A DNA stretch of 64,000 nt from Derxia lacustris (lineage in GTDB: Bacteria > Pseudomonadota > Gammaproteobacteria > Burkholderiales > Burkholderiaceae_E). Within the stretch, counting starts at the first letter, position 1. Every line of letters starts with the position of its first letter. The position numbers and the translations under genes are program-made. The notes beneath the pieces were generated by a model, which did not search any database, was not told the origin of the DNA, and worked only from the letters and a program-made list of their open reading frames with translations. Where the stretch lies: assembly GCF_002105195.1 (NCBI RefSeq), contig NZ_MUHU01000007.1, forward strand, positions 1 through 64,000. The letters are read 5' to 3'. Shown here piece after piece: positions 15,721 to 23,400 of this stretch.

Positions 15721-17784
15721 TCAGGCCAGGCCGAGCGCGGCCACCGCGATGTCGATGAGCTTGATGCCCGCGAACGGCACGATCACGCCGCCGAGGCCGT
15801 AGACGAGCAGGTTGCGCCGCAGCAGCCGCGCCGCGCCGACCGCGCGATAGGCCACGCCCTTCAGCGCCAGCGGAATCAGGAACACGATGACCAGCGCATT
15901 GAAGATCACCGCGCTCAGCACCGCCGACGCGGGGCTCGCCAGCTGCATCAGGTTGAGCGCGCCAAGCTGGGGAGTGCTGCTCACGAAGGCCGCCGGCACG
16001 ATGGCGAAGTATTTCGCCACGTCGTTGGCGATGCTGAAGGTGGTGAGCGCGCCGCGTGTCATGAGCATCTGCTTGCCGGTCTCGACGATCTCGATGAGCT
16101 TGGTCGGGTTGCTGTCCAGATCGACCATGTTGCCGGCCTCCTTGGCGGCTTGCGTGCCGGTGTTCATCGCGACCGCCACGTCGGCCTGGGCGAGGGCCGG
16201 CGCGTCGTTGCTGCCGTCGCCGGTCATCGCCACGAGCTGGCCGGCGGCCTGGTGCTGGCGGATGAGCGCGAGCTTGGCTTCGGGCGTGGCTTCGGCCAGG
16301 AAGTCGTCCACGCCGGCCTCGGCGGCGATGGCGGCGGCCGTCAGGCGGTTGTCGCCGGTGACCATCACCGTCTTGATGCCCATGCGGCGCAGCTCGGCAA
16401 AGCGCTCGCGGATGCCGCCCTTGACCACGTCCTTCAGCTCGACCGCGCCGAGCACGCGCGCGCCGTCGGCCACGGCCAGCGGCGTGCTGCCGCGCCGCGA
16501 AATGTCGTCGATGGCGGTCTGCACTGCTGCCGGCCAGTCGCCGCCGAGCGCCTGCACATGACGCCTGACGGCGTCGGCCGCGCCCTTGCGCAGCGCGCGC
16601 CCGGCAGGCAGGTCGGCGCCGCTCATGCGGGTCTGCGCGGTGAAGTGGACGAAGTGCGCGCCAAGCGCCGCGAGGTCGCGTTCGCGCAGATCGAAGCGCG
16701 TCTTGGCCAGCACGACGATGCTGCGGCCCTCGGGCGTTTCGTCGGCCAGCGAGGCGAGCTGGGCCGCATCGGCCAGATCGCGCTCGGCCACGCCGGGCGC
16801 CGGCACGAAGGCCGCCGCCTGCCGGTTGCCGAGGGTGATGGTGCCGGTCTTGTCGAGCAGCAGCACATCCACGTCGCCGGCCGCCTCGACCGCGCGGCCC
16901 GAGGTGGCGATCACGTTCGCCTGCATCAGCCGGCTCATGCCCGCCACGCCGATGGCCGACAGCAGCCCGGCGATGGTCGTGGGGATGAGGCAGACCAGCA
17001 GCGCGACCAGCACGGTCAGGCTCACCGGCTCGCCGGTGCCGGCGCTGCTCACGGCAAATTGCGAGAACGGCAGCAGCGTGACCACCACGCCGAGGAAGAC
17101 GACGGTCAGTGCCACGAGCAGGATCGTCAGCGCGATCTCGTTGGGCGTGCGGCGGCGCTGGGCGGTCTCGACCATCGCGATCATCCGGTCGACGAAGGTC
17201 TCGCCCGGATCGGCCGTGACGCGCGCCACGATCCAGTCGGACAGCACGCGCGTGCCGCCGGTGATGGCCGAGAAGTCGCCGCCCGATTCGCGGATGACCG
17301 GCGCGGATTCGCCGGTGATGGCGCTCTCGTCGACCGAGGCCACGCCCTCGACCACCTCGCCGTCGGCGGGGATGGTGTCGCCGGCCTCGATCAGCACGAG
17401 GTCGCCGCGGCGCAGGGTGTCGGCATCGACGTCGGTCCAGTGCCGGCGTGCGACCGGATGGCCGGGCGTCCAGCCTTCGAGCTTGCGGGCGCGGGTCTGC
17501 TGGCGCAGGCCGCGCAGGCTGGCCGCCTGCGCCTTGCCGCGCCCTTCGGCCAGCGCCTCGGCAAAGTTGGCGAACAGCACGGTGAACCAGAGCCACAGCG
17601 CGATGGAAACGGTGAAGCCATCGGGCCGGGCCAGCGCCAGCAGCGTGGTGAAACCGCTGCCGACCCAGACCACGAACATCACCGGGTTGCGCCACTGCGT
17701 GCGCGGATCGAGCTTGCGCAGGGCATCGAAGGCGGCCGGGCGGATCAGCGCCGGGTCGAACAGGGCAAGGGCTTGGCGGCTCAT
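15721..17784 (-). CDS. kdpB: KdpB P-type ATPase subunit
   Basis: The protein has 687 residues from the ATG at 17784, which has GGAGG eight bases upstream and matches the known N-terminus of the family. An upstream in-frame extension is low-complexity and rejected. The actuator motif TGES lies at 157-160 (its Ser is the inhibitory phosphosite in E. coli KdpB). The phosphorylated Asp311 lies in [16 protein letters not shown]. The hinge block is [22 protein letters not shown]. Membrane helices lie at about 36-80, 218-280 and the last 110 residues. It hydrolyses ATP to drive K+ uptake through KdpA. Its start overlaps the stop of a 25-codon ORF that bridges from kdpA. Confidence 0.96.
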   Translation of the reverse strand: MSRQALALFDPALIRPAAFDALRKLDPRTQWRNPVMFVVWVGSGFTTLLALARPDGFTVSIALWLWFTVLFANFAEALAEGRGKAQAASLRGLRQQTRARKLEGWTPGHPVARRHWTDVDADTLRRGDLVLIEAGDTIPADGEVVEGVASVDESAITGESAPVIRESGGDFSAITGGTRVLSDWIVARVTADPGETFVDRMIAMVETAQRRRTPNEIALTILLVALTVVFLGVVVTLLPFSQFAVSSAGTGEPVSLTVLVALLVCLIPTTIAGLLSAIGVAGMSRLMQANVIATSGRAVEAAGDVDVLLLDKTGTITLGNRQAAAFVPAPGVAERDLADAAQLASLADETPEGRSIVVLAKTRFDLRERDLAALGAHFVHFTAQTRMSGADLPAGRALRKGAADAVRRHVQALGGDWPAAVQTAIDDISRRGSTPLAVADGARVLGAVELKDVVKGGIRERFAELRRMGIKTVMVTGDNRLTAAAIAAEAGVDDFLAEATPEAKLALIRQHQAAGQLVAMTGDGSNDAPALAQADVAVAMNTGTQAAKEAGNMVDLDSNPTKLIEIVETGKQMLMTRGALTTFSIANDVAKYFAIVPAAFVSSTPQLGALNLMQLASPASAVLSAVIFNALVIVFLIPLALKGVAYRAVGAARLLRRNLLVYGLGGVIVPFAGIKLIDIAVAALGLA

Positions 17785-17858
17785 CGGGCGCCTCCGTGGC
17801 GAAGGGTGATGGCGTCGCGAATGGCGGCGTCGAGGCGGACGGGCAGGCAGCGGCTCAT
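17781..17858 (-). CDS. 25-codon ORF bridging kdpA and kdpB
   Basis: A small frame runs from the ATG at 17858 to the TGA at 17781 and encodes 25 residues (starts [10 protein letters not shown], ends TLRHGGAR). Its ATG overlaps the kdpA stop (ATGA) and its TGA overlaps the kdpB ATG (ATGA), so ribosomes could pass from kdpA to kdpB without leaving the message. The kdpB ribosome-binding GGAGG lies inside its last codons. The peptide has no membrane segment and no recognised family, so a role as a coupling device is more likely than a functional peptide. Chance cannot be excluded for so short a frame. Confidence 0.45.
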   Translation of the reverse strand: MSRCLPVRLDAAIRDAITLRHGGAR

Positions 17859-19543
17859 TGCGCGCTCCCGAGAAAATGTTCGGCCACCGGCCCGAGCGCA
17901 AGTGCCGGCACGTAGTTGAGCAGGCCGACCAGCAGCACCACGCCGATCAGCAGCGCGACGAACAACGGGCCGTGCGTCGGCAGGCTGCCGGCCGTGACCG
18001 CAAGCCGCTTCTTGCCCGCGAGCGAGCCGGCCATCGCCAGCACCGGCACGATCACGCCAAAGCGCCCGACCGCCATCGCGACCGCCAGCAGCCCGTTGTA
18101 GAACGGCGTGTTGGCCGACAGCCCGGCAAACGCGCTGCCGTTGTTGTTGGCGGCCGAGGTCAGCGCGTAAAGCACCTCGGAGAATCCATGCGCGCCCGGG
18201 TTGAGGATGCCGGCACGCCCGGCCTCGGCCAGCAGCGCCACTGCCGTGCCGCCCAGCGCCAGCAGCGGCGTGACCAGGATGGCGAGCGACACCATCTTCA
18301 TCTCCTGCGCCTCGATCTTCTTGCCCAGGTATTCGGGCGTGCGGCCGATCATCAGTCCGGCGACGAACACCGCCAGCAGCGCGAACACCAGCATTCCGTA
18401 CAGCCCCGCGCCGGCGCCGCCGAACACCACCTCGCCAAGCTGCATCAGCACCATCGGCACGGCGCCGCCGAGCGCGGTGAAGGAGTCGTGCATGGCATTG
18501 ACCGCACCGCACGAAGCCGCCGTGGTGATCGCCGCGAACAGCCCCGACGCGGCGATGCCGAAGCGCACTTCCTTGCCTTCCAGGTTGCCGCCCGATTGAT
18601 CGATGCCGAGCGCCGCGAACTGCGCATTCGGCGCCTGCTCCCAGCCCATGACCGCGACCGCCGCGACCACGAACATCAGCGCCATCGCCGCGAACAGCGC
18701 CCAGCCCTGGCGCGCATCGCCAACGCGCCTGCCGAACACGAAGCACAGCGCCGCCGGGATCGCGAAGATGCAAAGCATTTGCAGGAAATTGGCGAGCGCG
18801 GTCGGGTTCTCGAACGGATGCGCCGAGTTGGCATTGAAGAAGCCGCCGCCGTTGGTGCCGATCATCTTGATGGCGAGCTGGGACGCGACCGGCCCCATCG
18901 CGATGGACTGCCGGCTGCCTTCGAGCGTGGCGATGTCGAGCGGCGCGGCCAGGTTCTGCACCACGCCGGTCGCGACGAACGCCAGCGCGGCCAGCACGCT
19001 CAGCGGCAGCAGCAGCCAGAGCGTCGCGCGCGCGAGATCGATCCACACATTGCCGATGGCCGGCGCCGAGCGCTGCGTGAAGCCCCGGATCAGCGCGATC
19101 GCCACGACGATGCCGCTCGCCGCTGACAGGAAGTTCTGCACCGCGAGGCCGAGCATCTGGGTCAGATGGCTCATGGTCGACTCGCCGGCATAGCCCTGCC
19201 AGTCGGTGTTGGTCACGAAGCTCACGGCGGTGTTCAGCGCCGAGTCGGGCGACACCGCGCCCAGGCCCGCCGGATTGAGCGGCAGCCCGCCTTGCAGCCG
19301 TTGCAGCGCATACAGCGCGAGCATGCCGATGGCGTTGAACAGCAGCAGCCCGAGCGCATAGCCGCGCCAGTTCATGGCCACCTCGGCGCGGGTGCCGAGC
19401 AGGCGCCAGAGCGGCGCCTCGATAGCGCGGGCGAGGGCGAAGCGCCCGTCCAGCGCCGCATCGATGTAGCGCGCGAGCGGCAGCGCGATGGCGAGCAGAG
19501 CGCCCAGGTAGACGACAAGCAGCAGCCAGCCGGCGGAGGTCAT
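17855..19543 (-). CDS. kdpA: KdpA potassium channel-like subunit
   Basis: The protein has 562 residues with about ten membrane helices. Selectivity-filter loops of the KdpA/Trk-like superfamily are visible: [55 protein letters not shown] and [16 protein letters not shown]. The first helix is [23 protein letters not shown]. KdpA binds and selects K+ at the outer face of the inner membrane, and KdpB powers transport. The ATG at 19543 overlaps the kdpF stop, with GGAGG within the end of kdpF as its ribosome-binding site. Confidence 0.96.
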   Translation of the reverse strand: MTSAGWLLLVVYLGALLAIALPLARYIDAALDGRFALARAIEAPLWRLLGTRAEVAMNWRGYALGLLLFNAIGMLALYALQRLQGGLPLNPAGLGAVSPDSALNTAVSFVTNTDWQGYAGESTMSHLTQMLGLAVQNFLSAASGIVVAIALIRGFTQRSAPAIGNVWIDLARATLWLLLPLSVLAALAFVATGVVQNLAAPLDIATLEGSRQSIAMGPVASQLAIKMIGTNGGGFFNANSAHPFENPTALANFLQMLCIFAIPAALCFVFGRRVGDARQGWALFAAMALMFVVAAVAVMGWEQAPNAQFAALGIDQSGGNLEGKEVRFGIAASGLFAAITTAASCGAVNAMHDSFTALGGAVPMVLMQLGEVVFGGAGAGLYGMLVFALLAVFVAGLMIGRTPEYLGKKIEAQEMKMVSLAILVTPLLALGGTAVALLAEAGRAGILNPGAHGFSEVLYALTSAANNNGSAFAGLSANTPFYNGLLAVAMAVGRFGVIVPVLAMAGSLAGKKRLAVTAGSLPTHGPLFVALLIGVVLLVGLLNYVPALALGPVAEHFLGSAQ

Positions 19544-19635
19544 GAGAAATCCTCCGGGCGCAGCAGCGCCACCAGCAGATAGACGAACAGCCCGCCGGCC
19601 AGCAGGCCGGCCAGCGACAGCCAGAAGACTTCCAC
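19540..19635 (-). CDS. kdpF: KdpF small membrane peptide
   Basis: The peptide has 31 residues from the GTG at 19635, preceded by AAGGAA. It reads [12 protein letters not shown], a glycine pair, then [14 protein letters not shown]: a single membrane helix with the typical ALLRPE(D/R)F end of KdpF. Its TGA overlaps the kdpA ATG. KdpF sits in the KdpFABC complex and stabilises it. It is the first gene of the operon. The position, overlap and C-terminal motif make the call secure despite the length. Confidence 0.9.
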   Translation of the reverse strand: MEVFWLSLAGLLAGGLFVYLLVALLRPEDFS

Positions 19636-19713
19636 GGCATTTCCTTCGGTGAAGAACACGAAGGCGATGCTAGGAAGGCGGCCGTCAGGCCGTTGGCAAG
19701 ATCGGCGCGGCCG

Positions 19714-19731
19714 GCATCAAGAAAGCATCAA
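19714..19731 (-). promoter_or_regulatory. Candidate KdpE binding direct repeats
   Basis: On the leftward strand TTGATGC occurs twice with start-to-start spacing of exactly 11 bases (TTGATGCTTTCTTGATGC), about 80 bases upstream of the kdpF start. OmpR-class regulators bind direct repeats one helical turn apart, and the site lies in the only non-coding gap before the kdp operon. The assignment to KdpE is inference. Confidence 0.45.
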
Positions 19732-19787
19732 GAGCCGGCCGGGTCGCGGCGCACGCGGGGCAGGGCGACAGTGCCTGCGCCGCGCGC

Positions 19788-20720
19788 TCAGCTGTGCAGC
19801 AGCATCAGCAAGGTCGACAGCGTGAAGAAGGACAGCGTGGTCGCCACCACCAGCGTGGCGGCGCTGAAGCTTTCGCGGCCGTACTGCTGGGCCATCGCCG
19901 GATAGATGCTGAGCATGGGCATGGCGGCATAGGCGATGCCGGCCATGCGCATCTCGGGCGCGACGGCCGGCAGCAGCGCAAAGCCCAGCGCCACGCCGAG
20001 CGGATGCAGCAGCAGCTTGCCGGTCGCCACGCCGGTCATCGCGCCGATTTCGCCGCGCAGCTTCACGCCGACCAGCGAGGCGCCGATCACGAACACCGCA
20101 ATCGCCGCCGACGCAAGCGCCAGCAGCTCGATGCTGCGGCCCAGCACCGCCGGCATTTCCAGCCCGCTGAACGAAAACGCGAAGCCGGCGGCAATCGCCT
20201 GCACCAGCCGGTTGCGCGGCAGCTGCCTGAGCGTGGCCAGCGCCGCCGCGCGCCAGCCGTTGGCGCCACTGCGGCCGGCTTCGGCCAGGCCCAGCACCAG
20301 CGGCAGCATCACCGCATTCTCGATGACCATGTTCAGCGCCAGCGCCGTGCCGGCCGTGGACCCAAGCAGCTGCGACAGGATCGGATAGCCGATGAAGCCG
20401 CTGTTGGACAGCGCCATGCCCATGCCGTTGACCGCGCCTTCCGTAAGTCCGCGCCGCGCCGCGAACATCGACACGCCGACGCCGATGGCCAGCGCCAGCA
20501 GCGAACCGAAGGCGTAGGCGGCCAGATAGCGTGCCTCCAGCACCTCGGCCAGCGGCCGCTGCGTGAGCGCGCGGAAGATCAGCGCCGGCAGCGCAAAGCC
20601 CACGACGAAGCGGCCGAGCACCCGCGCATCGGCCTTGGTGAAGGTACCGGCGCGACCGGCGCCATAGCCGAGCGCGATCAGCAGATAAATCGGCGCGGTC
20701 GCCACCAGAATCTGATGCAT
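19788..20720 (-). CDS. AEC-family transporter
   Basis: The protein has 310 residues with ten predicted membrane helices in the two-times-five pattern of the auxin efflux carrier (AEC/BASS-like) family. Typical blocks are RFVVGFALPALIFRALT in the second helix, NGMGMALSNSGFIGYPIL around the first broken helix, and AIAVFVIGASLVG with LLLHPLGVALGFALL and YAAMPMLSIYPAMAQQYG in the second half. Bacterial members move dicarboxylates such as malonate or malate, and the substrate here is not evident. It starts nine bases after aroQ, so the two are probably cotranscribed. Confidence 0.88.
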   Translation of the reverse strand: MHQILVATAPIYLLIALGYGAGRAGTFTKADARVLGRFVVGFALPALIFRALTQRPLAEVLEARYLAAYAFGSLLALAIGVGVSMFAARRGLTEGAVNGMGMALSNSGFIGYPILSQLLGSTAGTALALNMVIENAVMLPLVLGLAEAGRSGANGWRAAALATLRQLPRNRLVQAIAAGFAFSFSGLEMPAVLGRSIELLALASAAIAVFVIGASLVGVKLRGEIGAMTGVATGKLLLHPLGVALGFALLPAVAPEMRMAGIAYAAMPMLSIYPAMAQQYGRESFSAATLVVATTLSFFTLSTLLMLLHS

Positions 20721-20729
20721 GCCGGCGCC

Positions 20730-21185
20730 TTACTGCGCCGGATAGAGCCGCGTCAGCGCCTCGATGGCCACGCCATAGCCCTTGGTGCCCAGCCCCACGA
20801 CAATGCCGCGCGCCGCCGGCGAGATGAACGAGTGATGGCGAAAGCTTTCGCGTGCATGCACGTTGGAGATGTGCAGCTCGATCACGATGGCCTCGGCGCC
20901 CTTGATCGCGTCATGCAGCGCGATCGAGGTGTGCGTGTAGGCGCCCGGGTTGAACACCACGCCGATCATGTTGCCGGCCTTGATCTCGCGGCCCGCCTCG
21001 TGAATCCAGTCGATGAGCTGGCCTTCCCAGTTGCTCTGGCGGCAGTCGATCTCGATGCCGTGCTTCGCGCCTTCCTCGCGGCACATGCGTTCCACGTCGG
21101 CCAGGGTTTCGCGGCCGTACTGCTCGGGTTCGCGCTGGCCCAGCAGATTGAGATTGGGGCCGTTGAGAACGAGGATCTTCTTCAT
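20730..21185 (-). CDS. aroQ: Type II 3-dehydroquinate dehydratase
   Basis: The protein has 151 residues, the standard length of the dodecameric type II enzyme, which converts 3-dehydroquinate to 3-dehydroshikimate in the cytoplasm. Conserved blocks are ILVLNGPNLNLLGQREPEQYG (with the flexible lid Arg and catalytic Tyr), FNPGAYTHTSIALHDAI (Asn and His of the active site), VIELHISNVHARESFRHHS and SPAARGIVVGLGTKGY. It may serve the shikimate pathway or quinate catabolism. The divergent LysR gene and linked transporter fit the second, but that is inference. Confidence 0.95.
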   Translation of the reverse strand: MKKILVLNGPNLNLLGQREPEQYGRETLADVERMCREEGAKHGIEIDCRQSNWEGQLIDWIHEAGREIKAGNMIGVVFNPGAYTHTSIALHDAIKGAEAIVIELHISNVHARESFRHHSFISPAARGIVVGLGTKGYGVAIEALTRLYPAQ

Positions 21186-21307
21186 GCGCTTGCTTTCGGA
21201 TGGGAGTTGAAACGGGAATTCGGGCGCCGCTGCCGGTCGCAGGCGGATTCTGCCGCTCGCCTGCGGCGCGACAGGGTACTGAACACGATCCGGCGAATAA
21301 ACTGGCC

Positions 21308-21319
21308 GAATTCGAATTC
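21308..21319. promoter_or_regulatory. Palindrome in the aroQ/LysR divergent region
   Basis: GAATTCGAATTC is self-complementary and lies 15 bases before the LysR start in the 148-base divergent gap. A third GAATT follows at once. It is a candidate operator for the LysR protein on itself and aroQ. The gap also holds an imperfect GC-rich dyad (GCAGGCGG / CCGCTCGCCTGC) around 21240-21265. Confidence 0.4.
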
Positions 21320-21333
21320 AGAATTTCCATGGC

Positions 21334-22278
21334 ATGAACAAACGCCCCGAACTCTCCGACCTGGAAATCTTCTGCGTGGTGGCGCGGCTGTGCAGCTTCA
21401 ATGCGGCGGCGGCGGAACTGGGCAGCTCGCCGGCCCATGTCAGCAAGCGCATCGCCGCGCTCGAAGAGGCATTGGGAACGCGGCTTTTGCACCGCACGAC
21501 GCGGCGCGTGGCGATCAGCGACGACGGCGAGATCGTCTATGCCCGTGCGCGCCGGCTGCTCGACGACATTGACGGCATGGCCGGTGCGCTGTCCTCGGGC
21601 CGCGATGAGCCGGCGGGGCTGCTGCGCGTGGCCTGCGGCCTGCGGCTCGGACGCAATCATGTGTCGCACATCCTGTCGGCGATGCGCGCGCGCCATCCGC
21701 GGCTGGAGCTGTGGCTGGAGCTGGTGAATGGTCCGCTCGACATGATTGCCGAGGGCTTCGACATCGACATCCGCATGGGCGAGGTGAGCGAGCCGCATCT
21801 GATCGCGCGTCGCGTGGTCGAGAGCCGCCGCATCCTCTGCGCGACGCCCGGCTATCTGGCGCGGCGCGGCCGGCCGCAGACGCTGGCCGAGTTGCAGCAG
21901 CACGACTGCCTGCTGTTCCGCGACCGCGGCCATTCCTTTGGCGTGTGGCGGCTGCATGGCGAGGCCGGGCCGGTCGAGCCGGTGAAGGTGACCGGCCCGC
22001 TCGGCTCGAACCACAGCGACATCGTGCAGAACTGGCTGCACGACGGGCAGGGCATCGCGATGCTGTCGGTCTGGGACGTGGCCGATGCGCTGGCCGACGG
22101 CACCGTGGTGCGCGTGCTGCCGCAGTTCTGGCAGCCGGCCGATGTGTGGGCCGTGACCGCGACGCGCGCCTCGGCGTCGATCAGCATCCGGCTCGGGCTG
22201 GAGTTCTTGTGCGAGCAGTTGCGGGCGGGGCCGTTTGCGTTGCGGACGGAGGTCGATTCGTGCAGCCAATCTCGATGA
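21334..22278 (+). CDS. LysR-family transcriptional regulator
   Basis: The protein has 314 residues. The N-terminal helix-turn-helix reads [37 protein letters not shown] in two blocks, then [19 protein letters not shown]. The effector domain carries [38 protein letters not shown], of the large subgroup close to AaeR/PecT-like regulators. Divergent transcription from aroQ and its transporter suggests it regulates them. Its stop codon lies exactly 73 bases before the first repeat of CRISPR array 1, so its end forms the left border of that array's leader. Confidence 0.9.
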   Translation: MNKRPELSDLEIFCVVARLCSFNAAAAELGSSPAHVSKRIAALEEALGTRLLHRTTRRVAISDDGEIVYARARRLLDDIDGMAGALSSGRDEPAGLLRVACGLRLGRNHVSHILSAMRARHPRLELWLELVNGPLDMIAEGFDIDIRMGEVSEPHLIARRVVESRRILCATPGYLARRGRPQTLAELQQHDCLLFRDRGHSFGVWRLHGEAGPVEPVKVTGPLGSNHSDIVQNWLHDGQGIAMLSVWDVADALADGTVVRVLPQFWQPADVWAVTATRASASISIRLGLEFLCEQLRAGPFALRTEVDSCSQSR

Positions 22279-22351
22279 AGATTCATGGAGAATCGGCGGT
22301 GGTTTTTTCGGCAGGGAAAAGCGCTTTAAAAATCAAAGAGTTGTTCTTGGT
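22279..22351 (+). promoter_or_regulatory. Leader of CRISPR array 1
   Basis: This stretch runs 73 bases from the LysR stop to the first repeat and is AT-rich. It aligns without gaps to the 73 bases between the cas2 stop and array 2, sharing the 18-base core AAAGCGCTTTAAAAATCA (here 22318-22335) plus GAGTT, TTTCGG and CGGTGG blocks. It should carry the array promoter and the integration signal used by Cas1-Cas2. Confidence 0.8.
22331..22343 (+). promoter_or_regulatory. IHF-consensus site in leader 1
   Basis: AATCAAAGAGTTG fits the IHF consensus WATCAANNNNTTR at every specified base and ends nine bases before the first repeat. In E. coli type I-E, IHF bends the leader at this position for spacer integration. 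The equivalent bases in leader 2 (59686-59698) have one mismatch. Confidence 0.55.
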
Positions 22352-23174
22352 GTGTTCCCCACGGGCGTGGGGATGAACCTCGAACAGATGCGCCTGGCCG
22401 AAATGCAAAGCCGTGTTCCCCACGGGCGTGGGGATGAACCGCGTTGTCGCGTTGCCCAGAAACGCCTTGTCGCGTGTTCCCCACGGGCGTGGGGATGAAC
22501 CGGATGCGAACGCCATTCAGGGCCTGATGCTCGAGTGTTCCCCACGGGCGTGGGGATGAACCGCCTTCGGTTTGCTCGTAATCCTCGCGCGACAGGTGTT
22601 CCCCACGGGCGTGGGGATGAACCGTGGTCGATGTCGTCGCGCGCCACGCGATGAAGGTGTTCCCCAAGGGCGTGGGGATGAACCGTCAAATGCGCCTGTC
22701 GTTGTATTCCATCGCCGGTGTTCCCCACGGGCGTGGGGATGAACCGGCAGCTGCCGTCACGCCCACGGCCCGCGCCAGGCGTTCCCCACGGGCGTGGGGA
22801 TGAACCGGTGGAACTGCTGCTTGCTGCGCTCATGGCGCAGCGTTCCCCACGGGCGTGGGGATGAACCGGACATGGTGATCTCCGGTAGGAGCCCGGCGAG
22901 CGTGTTCCCCACGGGCGTGGGGATGAACCGGTGGCGGCTACGCGGCGGCGACGGTTGCTGTGGTGTTCCCCACGGGCGTGGGGATGAACCGGCGGCCGCG
23001 AGTCGCGGGCCGGCGTCCCGGTCGTGTTCCCCACGGGCGTGGGGATGAACCGACGCCCATCGCGTACATGGTCGGTGCGACTGCGCGTTCCCCACGGGCG
23101 TGGGGATGAACCGACACATGGCGCCCAGCACGCGCAGCAGCAGCAGCGTTCCCCACGGGCGTGGGGATGAACCG
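22352..23174 (+). CRISPR. CRISPR array 1, type I-E, 14 repeats and 13 spacers
   Basis: Repeats of 29 bases have core GTTCCCCACGGGCGTGGGG followed by ATGAACCG, with 32-base spacers (one of 33 at 22869-22901). Repeat starts are 22352, 22413, 22474, 22535, 22596, 22657, 22718, 22779, 22840, 22902, 22963, 23024, 23085 and 23146. The first two bases are GT in most repeats and GC in repeats 8, 9, 13 and 14. Repeat 6 has CAAGGG for CACGGG. Repeat 1 ends in T rather than G. The leader is on the left. The repeat is clearly of the E. coli I-E type and matches array 2, so Cas6e at 57725 should process both. Apparent proteins in this stretch are translations of the repeat. Confidence 0.98.
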
Positions 23175-23325
23175 CCGCGCCTGGACGCACTGGATGCTCA
23201 CGTTCATTGCATCCATCACAGCGTTTCTCCCGCGGGCAGCGTGCGACTCGGCTTGATGGCCACCCCTGGCAACGGCTGTGCTGCAGCGAGTTTGAATACC
23301 CCCTGCGCCGCCCGCTCGCGGCCAC

Positions 23326-23355
23326 CGGGCTTGCCCTCTCATTCCGGCAAGCCCG
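23326..23355 (-). terminator. Hairpin downstream of the giant RTX gene
   Basis: CGGGCTTGCC (23326-23335) and GGCAAGCCCG (23346-23355) form a perfect 10-bp stem with a 10-base loop, about 46 bases beyond the stop of the giant gene. No T-run follows on the leftward strand. The rest of the 226-base gap between array 1 and the giant gene shows no gene. Confidence 0.45.
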
Positions 23356-23400
23356 CGCATGGATCGGCAATCGGAGACAGCTTTCAGGAACCCATGCTTG

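Noticed and set aside
14789-17695. 968-codon leftward frame across kdpB, kdpC and the start of kdpD
   Set aside because: Out of phase with all three; Arg/Ala-rich composition and no motif.
23221-23249. Possible degenerate 15th repeat of array 1 (GCGTTTCTCCCGCGGGCAGC)
   Set aside because: It is 46 bases after repeat 14, not 32, and its second half does not match; similarity is weak.
22333-23370. Long leftward frames (up to 345 codons) rich in HPHARGE and SSPRPWGT
   Set aside because: They are three-frame translations of the CRISPR repeat; periodicity of 61 bases and no start context.
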